Program-made: the position numbers and the translations under genes | Shown here: piece by piece, positions 1 to 10,381 of the stretch | How the letters are laid out: each line of letters opens with the position of its first letter | Position numbering within the stretch: position 1 is the first letter of the stretch | DNA from: Scolanthus callimorphus | Taxonomy: Eukaryota > Cnidaria > Anthozoa > Actiniaria > Edwardsiidae | DNA: 64,000 nt | Assembly (NCBI GenBank): GCA_033964015.1 | Contig: CM066915.1 | Span: forward strand, 11,555,573-11,619,572 | Reading direction: 5' to 3' | Notes under the pieces: model-generated | What the model was told of the DNA's origin: nothing | The model's database searches: none | The model's input: only the letters and a program-made list of their open reading frames with translations

Positions 1-256
1 TTGGTTTATAAGTTATGGTTTATAAGTATTGGTTTATAAGTATTGGTTTATAAGTTATGGTATTGGTTTATAAGTATTGGTTTATAAAGTATTGGTTTAT
101 AAGTATTGGTTTATAAGTATTGGTTTATAAGTTATGGTTTATAAGTTATGGTTTATAAGTATTGGTTTATAATTATTGGTTTATAAAGTATTGGTTTATA
201 AGTATTGGTTTATAAGTATTGGTTTATAAGTATTGGTTTATAAGTTATGGTTTATA
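1..256. repeat. 14-bp minisatellite (left part)
   Basis: Tandem copies of a 14-bp unit, TTGGTTTATAAGTA, with a 15-bp variant carrying an extra A and a TTATGG variant. The array continues at 4697, so it was one array before the element at 257-4694 inserted. It runs off the left edge of the window. Confidence 0.95.
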
Positions 257-3200
257 CCAGCTGATCTCGCAACACAACTTCGGTAAAAATCAGCCAATCA
301 GAGCCGTTTTTGTTGCAGCGCCAAGCGTTCCATTCAGATTTCAAGATGGCGGCGATAGAAGCGACTGCACTTTTATCTCTCAGTTGCTTTTCGCAAGATA
401 AATACAAGCTTTCGAGCCGCATAAGGGCAATTTTAATATTCACAATTATGAAAAGCGATTTTGGTTTTGTTGTGAAAGAAGTCATGGGTTTTTAGGGGAA
501 AATTACATCCATCTATTTGCTAAAAGAAGCTGCCGACGGGTGTTTTTCGTGAATGGCACCTTACCGTTTACTCTTCGTGACCTCGAGTGGTGAGATTCCT
601 GTTCTCGATCCGAGATTTAAGGAGACTTTTAAATGCTTCATAGATAGCGGAGTATTCTCTTATGAGCCAGGGGATATCAGTAGCCTTTTCGGCGTGGGCT
701 AAGTCAAGGATTAACAGCTGTGTGGCTCGAACTAACTGTGGATCTTTAGCGACGGGAAGGACGTTTTCCGGATGACTCTCGCGGGTGGTAAAGTTTGGGT
801 AGCTGTCTTGAATCCCAGCACTAATCGCAGCTTGGAATTTCTCGTCTGATCTGAACAGTTCTGGATAATTAGGAAGGCATTTGTTTCTTCCGAATCGGAC
901 TCTCACAGTGCAATGAGGTGAGTTTTTCTGTTCTTTGTCCCTACTTTCGAACTCTGGCAGTCCGTGGAGTCTCGCGATTAGATTATTACTCTCAACCTTC
1001 AGGCCCATGATATTGTTTGCCTTCATGGTGATCTTCATGGTGTTCTGCTGTGAGTCTTTCACTGCTGGGGAAAACTCAACCGAAATGTTCCTGTTTGGTA
1101 AATTACTCAGAAGGTTCAATTTCAATGCAAATATTTGTTTTGATACTCGGGAATCTGTTCTTGTCCAAGTCAAGAGAGGGTCACTTTCCATGCTAGCCTC
1201 TATTATGCAACTGTCTACATTTGCTGTAAATACTCCGCTAGACTTAATATCCTTGGAATACTTGCTTCGTGCGTTCTCGAGTGTTATGGTCGTTACCGAT
1301 GATTCTGAATACATTTCACGTGCCTTGCTTTTAAGTTCCAATTTCAGACTCTCAATTCCACTCTCACTCTGACCTGAGTTAATTTGGACACCATTGCTGG
1401 CCAGAGCATCAAAACAATCCCCCTCTTCCTCATTTGGATCCATCTAGAAATATGAGAGATGGATATTTTAATTCAACTGTTTTTTTTATATGCAATATCA
1501 AAACACTCAAACCCTATTCTAGTTCCCTTATTATTAGTAACACTTGCCTGCTGTTCTTCTCTATCAGGTTCTGATGATGCTGCCTCCTCGTCTGGGATTG
1601 AATCTTCATTTATAAATGGTATGTACTGTATAAAGAAATGCTGTTAAATAATGGAGTTTATTTTCAAGTTCTTCAGACGTGATAGAAATAGAATAAACAG
1701 AAGAACTGTTGAACCAGCACTTAAATACCACATATTTCCCTTGCACTGCTGCCTGCCTCCTGGTGTTATTTCTCATGAATATACAGCAATTAATTATACA
1801 TGGTGCTACATACCGATTTCTTCCTAGTGCTTTTGGCTGAGTTGTTGTTGTGCTGCTCTACCTTCCTGTCTGATGATGTACTTCTGTTTCCTTCCTTGTT
1901 CTCTAGCCTTATCCATTCATTGATAAACTGTTGTTCTAGTACCCGCCTTTGATAGTCTTTCTTCCCTGTTTCTCCAGACCGACCTCCGCTGTAGATAAAA
2001 TTACCCTGTTTGCATTCTTTGTGTTTTGTTTCCATTATACTGTCAGTGATGTTTGCAAGTGTTATCGGCAGTCCTACTAAGCTGGCATCCTTATTGCCTT
2101 GTCTATGTAGTATGCTGAGTAAAGAGCTACTTGTTTCACTGTGGCAGTAAGAGACTGGTAGCCAAAAATAATTGGAAACTGAAATCCCAGTACACTCTAG
2201 CACTTTTCTCATACTCTTTGCCTGTCATATCCTTTGTGTGTCCATTAAAATTGGGAGAACATGTTTCAGTCCTCCACAGAATGTTTTCAGTACTTCGCCG
2301 ACTAGACCTGTGAATCCAGCATCCACTAACAACTTGTCACCCATCTCACAAAATGCATACACACCAGCATGGCTAAGCTTGACTTGAAAACCTTCCTTTA
2401 CACTGCGTGCAATCTTGGAGATTTCTTGCTCCCATTTTCCCCCTTTATCTGGGAGAGTTGCTACGGCAACTTGTTTAATTCTGTGACATATTGTTTGTGT
2501 TGCATTGATGCATCGATGCATGTTACCTGGATAAAAATCACTCAACTCTGTGTGACAGATACTTGGACGGCCTGTAAGGCCACCATTAGCCTTGGCAAAC
2601 TCCCTTCTCTTCTCAACTGTGTCTTCCTTGCCATTAAGCCAATTACAATATTGTTCTGATGCATGCTCTGTTTCCTCCACAGACCGCACCGGTTCTGGAC
2701 AGTATACAGTCATGTCTCCTAACTGGCTATCATGCTCTGGGGCTTCTTCTATTGGGAAACTTGATTTTGCTGTGGAGCTGCCTGTTATTGTTCTCCTGTT
2801 TGCACCATCTCCAAGGCCCCGGACATACACCTTTATCTTGCGCCCTGACAATGGATGTGTAACTGCGTCCAGATTAGACAGTTGCTCAAATGTTTCTTTG
2901 GACAAGTTTGACATGTGTGCATAGTCATCAGGCCCAAGAAAAGAACATACAGTTATTGCTGTACTTAGCATATTCCAAGGCTCCACAATTTTAATTCGAA
3001 TACTAGTCTCTCCACTAAAAAACTTACTCCAACTCATCCAAGGAAAGGCATCACTATAGTAGTAGATAAGAAGTGCATCATTCGGTGTTTCAATGTTTCC
3101 TGCATATTTTGTTTCCCTAGCAGATACTCAATTGAATTCTTTATGTTGATATGCGCTGACAACATACCGGTATCATGATGATTGGTGAACTTGAGCTCAA

Positions 3201-4694
3201 AAACATTTTTAAGACTTGCTTTGATTTCCATAAGTCGCTGAGTCATTACACCTCTGGGAACAAATACATTGACTCCAATTACATCTTCTAGCTGTTTTCC
3301 AAGATTGTTCCTTAAAACATTTTGATACGCTGCATGGCTGACATTGAAGTTGCTGGCAACACCAACTGAAAATTCAACAAATTCTTTATACTGCTCTTGC
3401 TGTAGTGTAGTCAGCTGGCTTGCAAGACTGATATTGCTGTCTGAAGCTTGTGAAGGAATAGTTATATCATTAATGTAAGAAGTGAAGTTTTGAGGGATTG
3501 TTGGGGTAAAGTGACCAGATAAGGCTGACTGATGTTTTACTTGCACTTCTAAGTCTCTGTAGAGCTTGCTAAATTCTATTGCAGAAAATGTTTGCTGTCT
3601 GTATCTGGCTGTCATTGCTTTCTCAACAAGAAACTCATAGGGAGATGCAGCTGAGTGGGCAACCCTTGGTAGAAGTATGTCGTTCACTTCTTTTTCGGAT
3701 AATGATTGAACTAAGGACTTGAGCCTTGCAGTCCTGTTACCTAAAATAGGGTTACAATATTTTTAGTGTTTCAGTAAGATCATAAAGTTTTGTGAATATT
3801 GAATGTAAAGTTTTTCTAGAAACTACATGTATCATTACAATCATTTGCCTTTGTCTGTTGTCTTGTTTTCCTATAGGTGTTATCAAAAACACACCCTGTT
3901 ATGCTAATAATTCAGCTCATACTGTATATTTTTTGCCTTGTATTTATTTTATTGTAATTTTATTTTATTGGAAATTGTACTTTTTATTTGCGAAAATGAC
4001 TTTGTTGTACTTTTGTTTGTAATTTTCTGAAGTATAATTAAAGTTTGACATTCTTGATAAAGGCCTGATTTATAGGGCATCGGTCTTGAACATTTTTAAA
4101 GCACATTATCAGTTATTGGCAATAAAAGAATTGCTTAAAAACTTGTATATGTATTAATTTACCTTCGGATCCTGAGTTTAGGAATTCATGGACTGCCTCG
4201 TCGGCGCGTTTTGGTCGTTTTTGTGAACTTTCATGGTCGGGAAAATGTTTTCTGTGTTTCCACAAACCACTTGAAGCTGCAAACACCTTTCCGCATGTCT
4301 CACAAGTGTAGCTTTTGGGCATTTTTCGAGAAAAAACAATGTTACTGTAAAACAGGTAATGAAACAACTACACTTTGAAACAATTTTCGACTCTCTGGCA
4401 CACGCCATCGAGACCTGTCTTATAAACACCCGAAAATATTGTAAGTTTCTTCCCAACAGCTACCCCTTTCCAAATAAATAATTACTACATATATTATTTT
4501 ACTCATTCTCGGTATTTTTATTACTTCAAATAAATTTATAAGTTTCTAAAATACTTTGTTTTGAACGTAAACATCTCGCAAAAGTTCGCAACTTCGGTAC
4601 GGCCGCGCGAAATAGGGACTTTAGGAGTCTGGGTTCTAGGAACGCTTCGTTTTGGCAAATAATCCTTTGCGCGCCGCGAGGCGAGATCAGCTGG
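257..4694 (-). mobile_element. Unclassified DNA transposon with 14-bp TIR and TA duplication
   Basis: Seen directly: the element begins CCAGCTGATCTCGC (257-270) and ends with the exact reverse complement (4681-4694). It sits inside the 14-bp minisatellite, and removing it plus one TA restores a normal unit, so the target duplication is TA (255-256 and 4695-4696). Beyond the 14-bp TIR the ends differ, although both subterminal regions carry AACTTCGGTA. One minus-strand gene fills the element. A TA duplication is known for Tc1/mariner, ISL2EU and some other groups, but the protein resembles none I can name. It could be a lineage-specific superfamily or a divergent member of a known one. Confidence 0.9.
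568..4322 (-). pseudogene. Candidate transposase gene of the 257-4694 element, four exons, broken
   Basis: Model from splice signals and reading phase, minus strand. Exon 1 is 4322-4163: ATG, then a C2H2-like finger (CETC...HRKHFPDH), ending in phase 1 at a GTAAAT donor. Exon 2 is 3740-1814, after a TTTTAG acceptor, ending at a GTATGT donor. Exon 3 is 1625-1548, 26 acidic codons (IPDEEAASSEPDREEQQ), after a TATACAG acceptor and before a GCAAGT donor (GC-AG intron). Exon 4 is 1443-568, after TTCTAG, starting MDPNEEEGD and ending RGHEE-stop. Every junction keeps frame, giving about 1,000 codons. Exon 2 has two lesions: a 1-nt frameshift near 3037 and an in-frame TGA at 2225-2227, which CGA decay would explain. 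The segment VRGLGDGANRR near 2.86 kb is Asp-rich and could hold a catalytic residue, but this is unproven. A transposase role is inferred from its being the only gene between the TIRs. Confidence 0.75.
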
Positions 4695-4696
4695 TA

Positions 4697-6180
4697 AGTA
4701 TTGGTTTATAAGTATTGGTTTATAAAGTATTGGTTTATAAGTATTGGTTTATAAGTATTGGTTTATAAGTATTGGTTTATAAGTATTGGTTTATAAGTAT
4801 TGGTTTATAAGTATTGGTTTATAAGTATTGGTTTATAAGTATTGGTTTATAAGTTATGGTTTATAAGTATTGGTTTATAAGTATTGGTTTATAAGTATTG
4901 GTTTATAAGTATTGGTTTATAAGTATTGGTTTATAAGTATTGGTTTATAAGTATTGGTTTATAAGTATTGGTTTATAAGTATTGGTTTATAAGTTATCGT
5001 TTATAAGTATTGGTTTATAAGTATTGGTTTAAAGTATTGGTTTATAAGTATTGGTTTATAAGTATTGGTTTATAAAGTATTGGTTTATAAGTATTGGTTT
5101 ATAAAGTATTGGTTTATAAGTATTGGTTTATAAGTATTGGTTTATAAGTTATGGTTTATAAGTTATGGTTTATAAGTATTGGTTTATAATTATTGGTTTA
5201 TAAAGTATTGGTTTATAAGTATTGGTTTATAAGTATTGGTTTATAAGTATTGGTTTATAAGTTATGGTTTATAAGTATTGGTTTATAAGTATTGGTTTAT
5301 AAAGTATTGGTTTATAAGTATTGGTTTATAAGTATTGGTTTATAAGTATTGGTTTATAAGTATTGGTTTATAAGTATTGGTTTATAAGTTATGGTTTATA
5401 AGTATTGGTTTATAAGTATTGGTTTATAAAGTATTGGTTTATAAGTATTGGTTTATAAGTATTGGTTTATAAAGTATTGGTTTATAAGTATTGGTTTATA
5501 AAGTATTGGTTTATAAGTATTGGTTTATAAGTATTGGTTTAAAAAGTATTGGTTTATAAGTATTGGTTTATAAGTATTGGTTTATAAAGTATTGGTTTAA
5601 GAAGTATTGGTTTATAAGTATTGGTTTATAAGTATTGGTTTATAAGTATTGGTTTATAAGTTATGGTTTATAAGTATTGGTTTATAAGTATTGGTTTATA
5701 AAGTATTGGTTTATAAGTATTGGTTATAAGTTATGGTTTATAAGTTATGGTTTATAAGTATTGGTTTAAAAGTATTGGTTTATAAAGTATTGGTTTATAA
5801 AGTATTGGTTTATAAGTATTGGTTTATAAGTATTGGTTTATAAGTTATGGTTTATAAGTTATGGTTTATAAGTATTGGTTTATAAGTATTGGTTTATAAA
5901 GTATTGGTTTATAAGTATTGGTTTATAAGTATTGGTTTATAAGTATTGGTTTATAAGTTATGGTTTATAAGTATTGGTTTATAAGTATTGGTTTATAAGT
6001 TATGGTTTATGAGTTATGGTTTATAAGTATTGGTTTATAAGTATTGGTTTATAAAGTATTGGTTTATAAGTATTGGTTTATAAGTATTGGTTTATAAGTA
6101 TTGGTTTATAAGTTATGGTTATAAGTATTGGTTTATAAGTATTGGTTTATAAGTATTGGTTTATAAGTATTGGTTTATAA
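4697..6180. repeat. 14-bp minisatellite (right part)
   Basis: About 105 further copies of the TTGGTTTATAAGTA unit, nearly identical, with scattered 15-bp (extra A) and TTATGG variants. Same array as 1-256, resuming directly after the TA duplication of the inserted transposon. Confidence 0.95.
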
Positions 6181-6365
6181 AGTAGTGGCGTATAAAGTAG
6201 TGGCGTATAAAGTTGTGGCGTATAAAGTTGTGGCGTATAAAGTTGTGGCGTATGAAGTTGTGGCGTAGAAAGTTGTGGCGTAGAAAGTTGTGGCGTAGAA
6301 AGTGCTGGCGTAGAACCAATAGGCGTAGAACCAATAGGCGTAGAACCAATAGGCGTAGAACCAAT
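6181..6365. repeat. 15-bp minisatellite, successive sequence variants
   Basis: The period is now 15 bp and the unit changes stepwise: GTGGCGTATAAAGTA, then GTGGCGTATAAAGTT, then GTGGCGTAGAAAGTT, then GGCGTAGAACCAATA. Short runs of each variant follow directly on the 14-bp array. The short ORFs across this stretch (6161-6381, minus) are simple repeats, not genes. Confidence 0.9.
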
Positions 6366-6452
6366 TAAAGTAGTGACTCATAATTAGTGACTCATAATTA
6401 GTGACTCATAAAGTAGTGATTCATAATTAGTGATTCATAATTAGTGATTCAT
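6366..6452. repeat. 14-bp minisatellite, GTGACTCATAATTA type
   Basis: About six units of GTGACTCATAATTA, then GTGATTCATAATTA, following directly on the 15-bp block. They keep the period but not the sequence of the preceding array. The next 100 bp (6470-6560) hold two imperfect copies of a CCCGACCA-GTGGTTTG motif and no gene. Confidence 0.85.
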
Positions 6453-6567
6453 ATCAGCAACTCAGAGCCCCGACCACGTGGTTTGAGGCGTCAATCGCCG
6501 ACGACGTGTGTGTCAATCCCCGACCAGGTGGTTTGTGGCGTAGATCCCCACTATATACTACTACAGG

Positions 6568-6651
6568 TGCACAAGATCATAACAAGTATAAGTCTGTACA
6601 AATCAGCTGGTGTTGACAAGATCAATGCTCGACTCCTGCGCATTGCGAAAA
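6568..6651 (+). pseudogene. LINE reverse transcriptase fragment
   Basis: The plus frame reads HKIITSISLYKSAGVDKINA followed by RLLRIA. This resembles the start of a non-LTR reverse transcriptase, where a K-(S/A)-x-G-x-D motif is followed by a short helix. Only about 28 codons survive. It is cut off on the left by repeats and on the right by the truncated DIRS-like element. It is too short to assign to a LINE clade. Confidence 0.6.
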
Positions 6652-6673
6652 GGCAGGATAGAGGCTAGGTGCA

Positions 6674-7413
6674 TTACATGCGAGCCTGAAAGCGAGCGCA
6701 ACAGCAGCTACAGGGCAAAGCGGCGAGCCGTGTATGTGGAAGCGGAATACGCAGAGTTCTGTCCTTGAATTGTATAGTCTTAGACCAACGAATAGATAGA
6801 AGTATACCCCATGAGGTCGCCATGAAATCGCTTCTCAATAGGTGTTTAGTCGGATCAAAAGCTTTCAGGCTTTGTACAAGAACATTGCTTTTCCGTAGAA
6901 ATCCGTAAAAAGAGACTAAGCACGCTGCCCAGAAGCTAGCATCAAAGGAGGATTGAAGGTCCAAGGTAGAGAGAATGCGCAATAGCAAGGTAGGAGTGAT
7001 AGGCAACTTCTGGGCTTTTGCATCGCCAAGAGTGCGCTTTATGCCCCGCAGCGTACACGTCAACAACCAGTTGTTAGTTAGAGGGTTAGGCAATCCAGCG
7101 GCCTTGTGCAAGTAGCTTATTTATTGAGATATTGTGGTATAGAGGAGTATTTTAGTGAGCGTGCTAGCAAGGCTGTATAACGGCAAAGAGTTTGAGTAGA
7201 CGCTGGGACTGGCTGGTATCCCATGAAACAGCAGAAAGATAGGTAGGCCTTGAGATGCGTGTTATACGTACGCTTAGATGAGTCCGCAAGCGAAGACGAT
7301 CGATACTTAACCACTTCCCTGTCAAGAGATTGCTGGAGTCGCTGGGACAACACACGGTGACCACTGTCGATTCTATAGCAAAGGTAAAGGCTTGCGTAAG
7401 CGCGATAAGGCAT
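6674..7413 (-). pseudogene. DIRS tyrosine recombinase, frameshifted and truncated
   Basis: The 7413-7117 ORF starts at an ATG inside the RNase H end and carries the N-terminal core-binding region (SSLADSSKRTYNTHLKAYLS). It hits a stop after SIPQYLNK. The protein resumes in another frame as YLHKAAGLPNPL and runs to 6674, including FYGFLRKSN, the region expected to hold the first catalytic arginine of the tyrosine recombinase family. The later HxxR and catalytic tyrosine segments are absent because the element ends. It would have integrated the circular DNA copy of the retrotransposon. Confidence 0.8.
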
Positions 7414-8854
7414 CGGCTATAGTGTTAGACTTTGAAGGAATGTAGGAAGCGGTAAGGTGAAAATTGTGCTGCGCCGAAAGCCAAAACATTTCGCGCAGGC
7501 AGGACACGATAAAAGCGTTGCGTGACGTACCTGTATTGAGAACGTGCATAGTAGTCATGTTATCTGTGTGGATGTGAACCCGTTTGTTTTGCCAGCAAGG
7601 CGCCCACTTGCGCGCCGCAAGCACTACGGCCATAACTTCCTTCAGATTGATGTGTAAATTTACACACTCAGGCATGTCCGAAGCCCAGCCTACCTGAAGA
7701 AAGTCAGTGTCGTAACACGCGCCTGCGCCTAAATCTGAAGCGTCCGTGAAAATAGAGTCTACAGGCAGGTCCTCGAGAAAGTAAACCTTGCCATTAAAAG
7801 TGTCCAAAAAATCGTGCCACCATCCTATATCCGCACGCAATGTGCTCGTAAAATCTCGAGTGAAATGAGGCTCCTGAATGACAGACATGAAATCAATAAT
7901 GCGCCTGAGAAACGTCCTACCGCCATAAACAACCCTCGAAGCCCAATTTAGCTTGCCTGCCAATTGCTGCAACTCGCGCTTCGTCGCCTTAGACTTCGCC
8001 GCAAAATTCCGCAACATTGCCCTAATTTCTTGCAATTTGTCCGCCGGCAGTGATATTGTACGCGCTCTGCTGTCGATAAGAACGCCTAGAAATATAAGCT
8101 TTTGGCACGGAGGGTAAACTTTCTGCCAAGAAACAGTAAACCCCAAGTCCTGTAGCAATTCCAAAAGGGTGTCAAACGCATCACTGCATTCTTTATAAGT
8201 CTCGCCAACGATAAGGAAATCGTCTAAATAAACTACCACTGCACCGAAACCGCGCCTCTGCATCATACGCCGCACTGCTTGAGTTAGCCTATTAAAAATT
8301 TCAGGCGCGCGCCGAGCACCGAAAGCTAGTTTGCTGTCATGCATGTATGTGTCGCGCTGCTCGCCTTTAAAACGCCACGTACACCCCATGGCCTAATAGG
8401 AGAGAGGATGAATAGGAACTGAGCGATAAGCACTTTTAAGATCTATTTTTGCTATGTAGTAATGCGGCTTGATAAGCCTGATAGCCTCGTCAACAGTCTG
8501 AAATCTAAAATTGTCATTTGTCATATAATCGTTAGCTGCTCTCCCTGGTGGACGACTGCAATCATGAATAATGCGATATTCATTAGTTCCCGGCTTCGGG
8601 ATGGCCCCGAAAGCGCTTACAATAGTAGGTTTGCTACTCGTAATTATATAATTGCCCTTTGATATCTCTTGCTTGATTTGCTGCTCGATTATAGGCCTCA
8701 CCGCCGGCTTAGTGGCTGAGCGATAATTATCCACTTCCGCCTGAGTGAGGTTAGCGTCATCATTGATCAGTTTAAAGCCATTAGTGATGCCATTCAACAA
8801 GAACTCGCGATCGCAATCATTAGCAAGCTCGTTAGTCCATTTATTAAAGGTCAA
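7373..8854 (-). pseudogene. DIRS reverse transcriptase-RNase H, one in-frame stop
   Basis: The 8854-8393 part carries the RT fingers and first palm motif (IVSAFGAIPKPGTNEYRIIH, then AKIDLKSAYRSVPIHP). An in-frame TAG at 8393-8395 follows LSY. The same frame then continues without a shift as AMGCTWRFKG through 7373. That part holds FGARRAPEIFNRL, the catalytic VVVYLDDFLIVG motif, FLGVLID, and an RNase H domain with TDASDLGAG, the INLKEVMAV glutamate, IHTDN and ADALSRL. The single stop is a point change in an otherwise well-preserved enzyme that would copy element RNA to DNA. Confidence 0.9.
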
Positions 8855-8882
8855 GAGGGTGAGGGAATAAAGAAGAATTTAG

Positions 8883-9859
8883 TCATTGTTTGTTAGCAGC
8901 CAATGCGAATTCATCGTGCTTGCATGCCGGGTGTGCCTTCCCACAACCTGCACGAATGCAAGCGTGCTCGTAAGTGCAGTTATTAAACCGGCAACCCAGT
9001 GCGGAGTTGTACTGCCTACATATAAAGTTGCCTGACGCTGAGCGAGTGGTGCGGTTAGGAGTAGTGTTAGCAGTATTTCCGTTAGCATTGCGGGAAAACC
9101 CATTGCGGGATACCAGTGGTTTTAAGTAAATGGTCGATAAATGCTGAGCGTCGCTAGCCCATCGAAATTTGTGCGCGGCCTGTAAACGACGATATTCGTC
9201 GTCATACTCAACTACCCCTTTCCATTCAAAGCGCTGGCCAAATTCTAAGATTTTATCGTGTACGCAATGTAATCCGGCAATGACGCTAAATCTAACTCTC
9301 CTGACATTAAGAGTTCATACATAATGCGCTGATTAGCGATTCCCCACATGGAGATAGTCACATTCGCTAGCTTAGGTTTTGTAGACGCGCTCTTGACCAC
9401 AAGCTGAGTTTCACCGACAGTAGAAATCACTCGGTCTTCCTCGTGATTTCCATAGAGATGGTCCACAATTTTTAAGTATTTTATACCTTTTGCTGGTCGT
9501 AGGTAAATGGACGGATCCTGGTCCACGCGAGGTAGGCTTGTCGCACCATGGCCCGCTTTCCCGTCGTCTCCCTGATTTTTCGCGCCCAAAATTGCCAAGT
9601 CCCCCATGTCCAGCCCTGCGACGTCAAATAGCTGCCCCGTAGCCGCCGCTATCGTAGGGTCCTTTTTAAGCGCCTGTAGTGTTACATTGTCCTCTTGGTC
9701 CTGTTGTCCCATCCCTTTCAGCTTTTCAATTTCTGCCTCCGCCTCCTTTATTTTCTGCCGCATTACTTCCAACTTGTTCGACTTTTCCAGGTTTGCCTTT
9801 TCTATTTCCAACTCGCCAAGCTTCCCCGCTAGTGTTTCTAAACTTTCCTCGTCCTCCAC
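8883..9859 (-). pseudogene. DIRS Gag-like protein, one frameshift
   Basis: It starts MEDEESLETL with a charged N-terminal coiled coil (residues about 8-55). The first frame ends at 9245 after YIAYTIKS. A 1-nt shift near 9258 restores KILEFGQRFEWKG, then YDDEYRRLQAAHKFRW. The frame ends at a TGA near 8883 after a cysteine/histidine cluster (CRQYNSALGCRFNNC, then CGKAHPACKH) typical of DIRS Gag zinc motifs. It would package element RNA. This downstream frame has no ATG, so the cluster is easily overlooked. The RT frame begins about 30 bp later. Confidence 0.8.
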
Positions 9860-10240
9860 TCCTGGCTCCTTTTCATCGCAGCCTCCTCCGCCGCTTCTTC
9901 CTTTCTTCGCAGGTCATATGACATTTTCGCAATTTTTTGTGCCATTGTAGAACTGAAGTTTAGTTTAGTGGCTAGAAACAACTCACAATTGGAAGTTAAA
10001 AGCGCACGCGAGATAGAACAACTGAGGTCCTAACAGCGCAACCCGAGTACAAATACACCATCGCATACCGCGGAAAAGCCGCCAAACCCACCCATTTCCT
10101 TTGGCGCATAAATGATACATTCTTGCGGTCATACATGATACGGAGCGGAACACGTACATTATAGCACTATCTACAATCTAGCTTTAAACCTTTATTAATC
10201 TAGCGAATAATAAAATCCCTATATTATATACTGCCATAAA

Positions 10241-10381
10241 TAGAGGATTATTACATGGCCGCGCAGACATACAAATTTTATCTATCTCACGACTGAGCAC
10301 ACTGAGAACAAGTGAGATAAATTTTAACATGAAAAGAGCAAATTCGTATCTCCAAGCGGCCATGTAATGTTTTGTTTATTA
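10241..10381. mobile_element. Short TIR element (MITE), family C copy 1
   Basis: Inverted ends ATTACATGGCCGC (10250-10262) and GCGGCCATGTAAT (10356-10368) flank a non-coding core. Similar flanking sequence (TAGAGGAT on the left, GTTTTGTTTATT on the right) recurs at 26555-27612 around a longer relative, so these bases belong to the element. Confidence 0.7.

Larger units (their letters stand above)
6672..10240 (-). mobile_element. DIRS-like (tyrosine recombinase) retrotransposon, truncated
   Basis: Gene order on the minus strand is Gag (from 9859), RT-RNase H (8854-7373), then a tyrosine recombinase overlapping the RNase H end (7413-6674). This order, with a recombinase instead of a DDE integrase, is diagnostic of DIRS-like elements. 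No methyltransferase domain lies between RNase H and recombinase, unlike DIRS1. The recombinase stops before its catalytic C terminus at the junction near 6672, so the right terminal structure is gone. The 380 bp before Gag (9860-10240) is non-coding leader with no obvious split repeat. All three genes are broken, so the copy is dead. The left limit is approximate. Confidence 0.85.

Noticed and set aside
2225..2227. TGA as programmed readthrough or selenocysteine
   Set aside because: The gene also has a frameshift, and a CGA to TGA change is the simpler explanation. I saw no supporting downstream structure.
257..4694. RAG1/Transib-like identity for the first transposon
   Set aside because: The core has a GDG motif that recalls RAG1-type sequences, but the TIR is not CACTG/CACAGTG-like and the duplication is 2 bp rather than 5 bp.
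6161..6381. Minus-strand ORFs of 67-68 codons with LVLR/FYA repeats
   Set aside because: Low-complexity translations of the 14/15-bp minisatellite.
8879..9103. 74-codon ORF starting MGFPAMLTEI
   Set aside because: Out of frame with the Gag zinc-cluster frame, which overlaps it and has clear Cys/His spacing.
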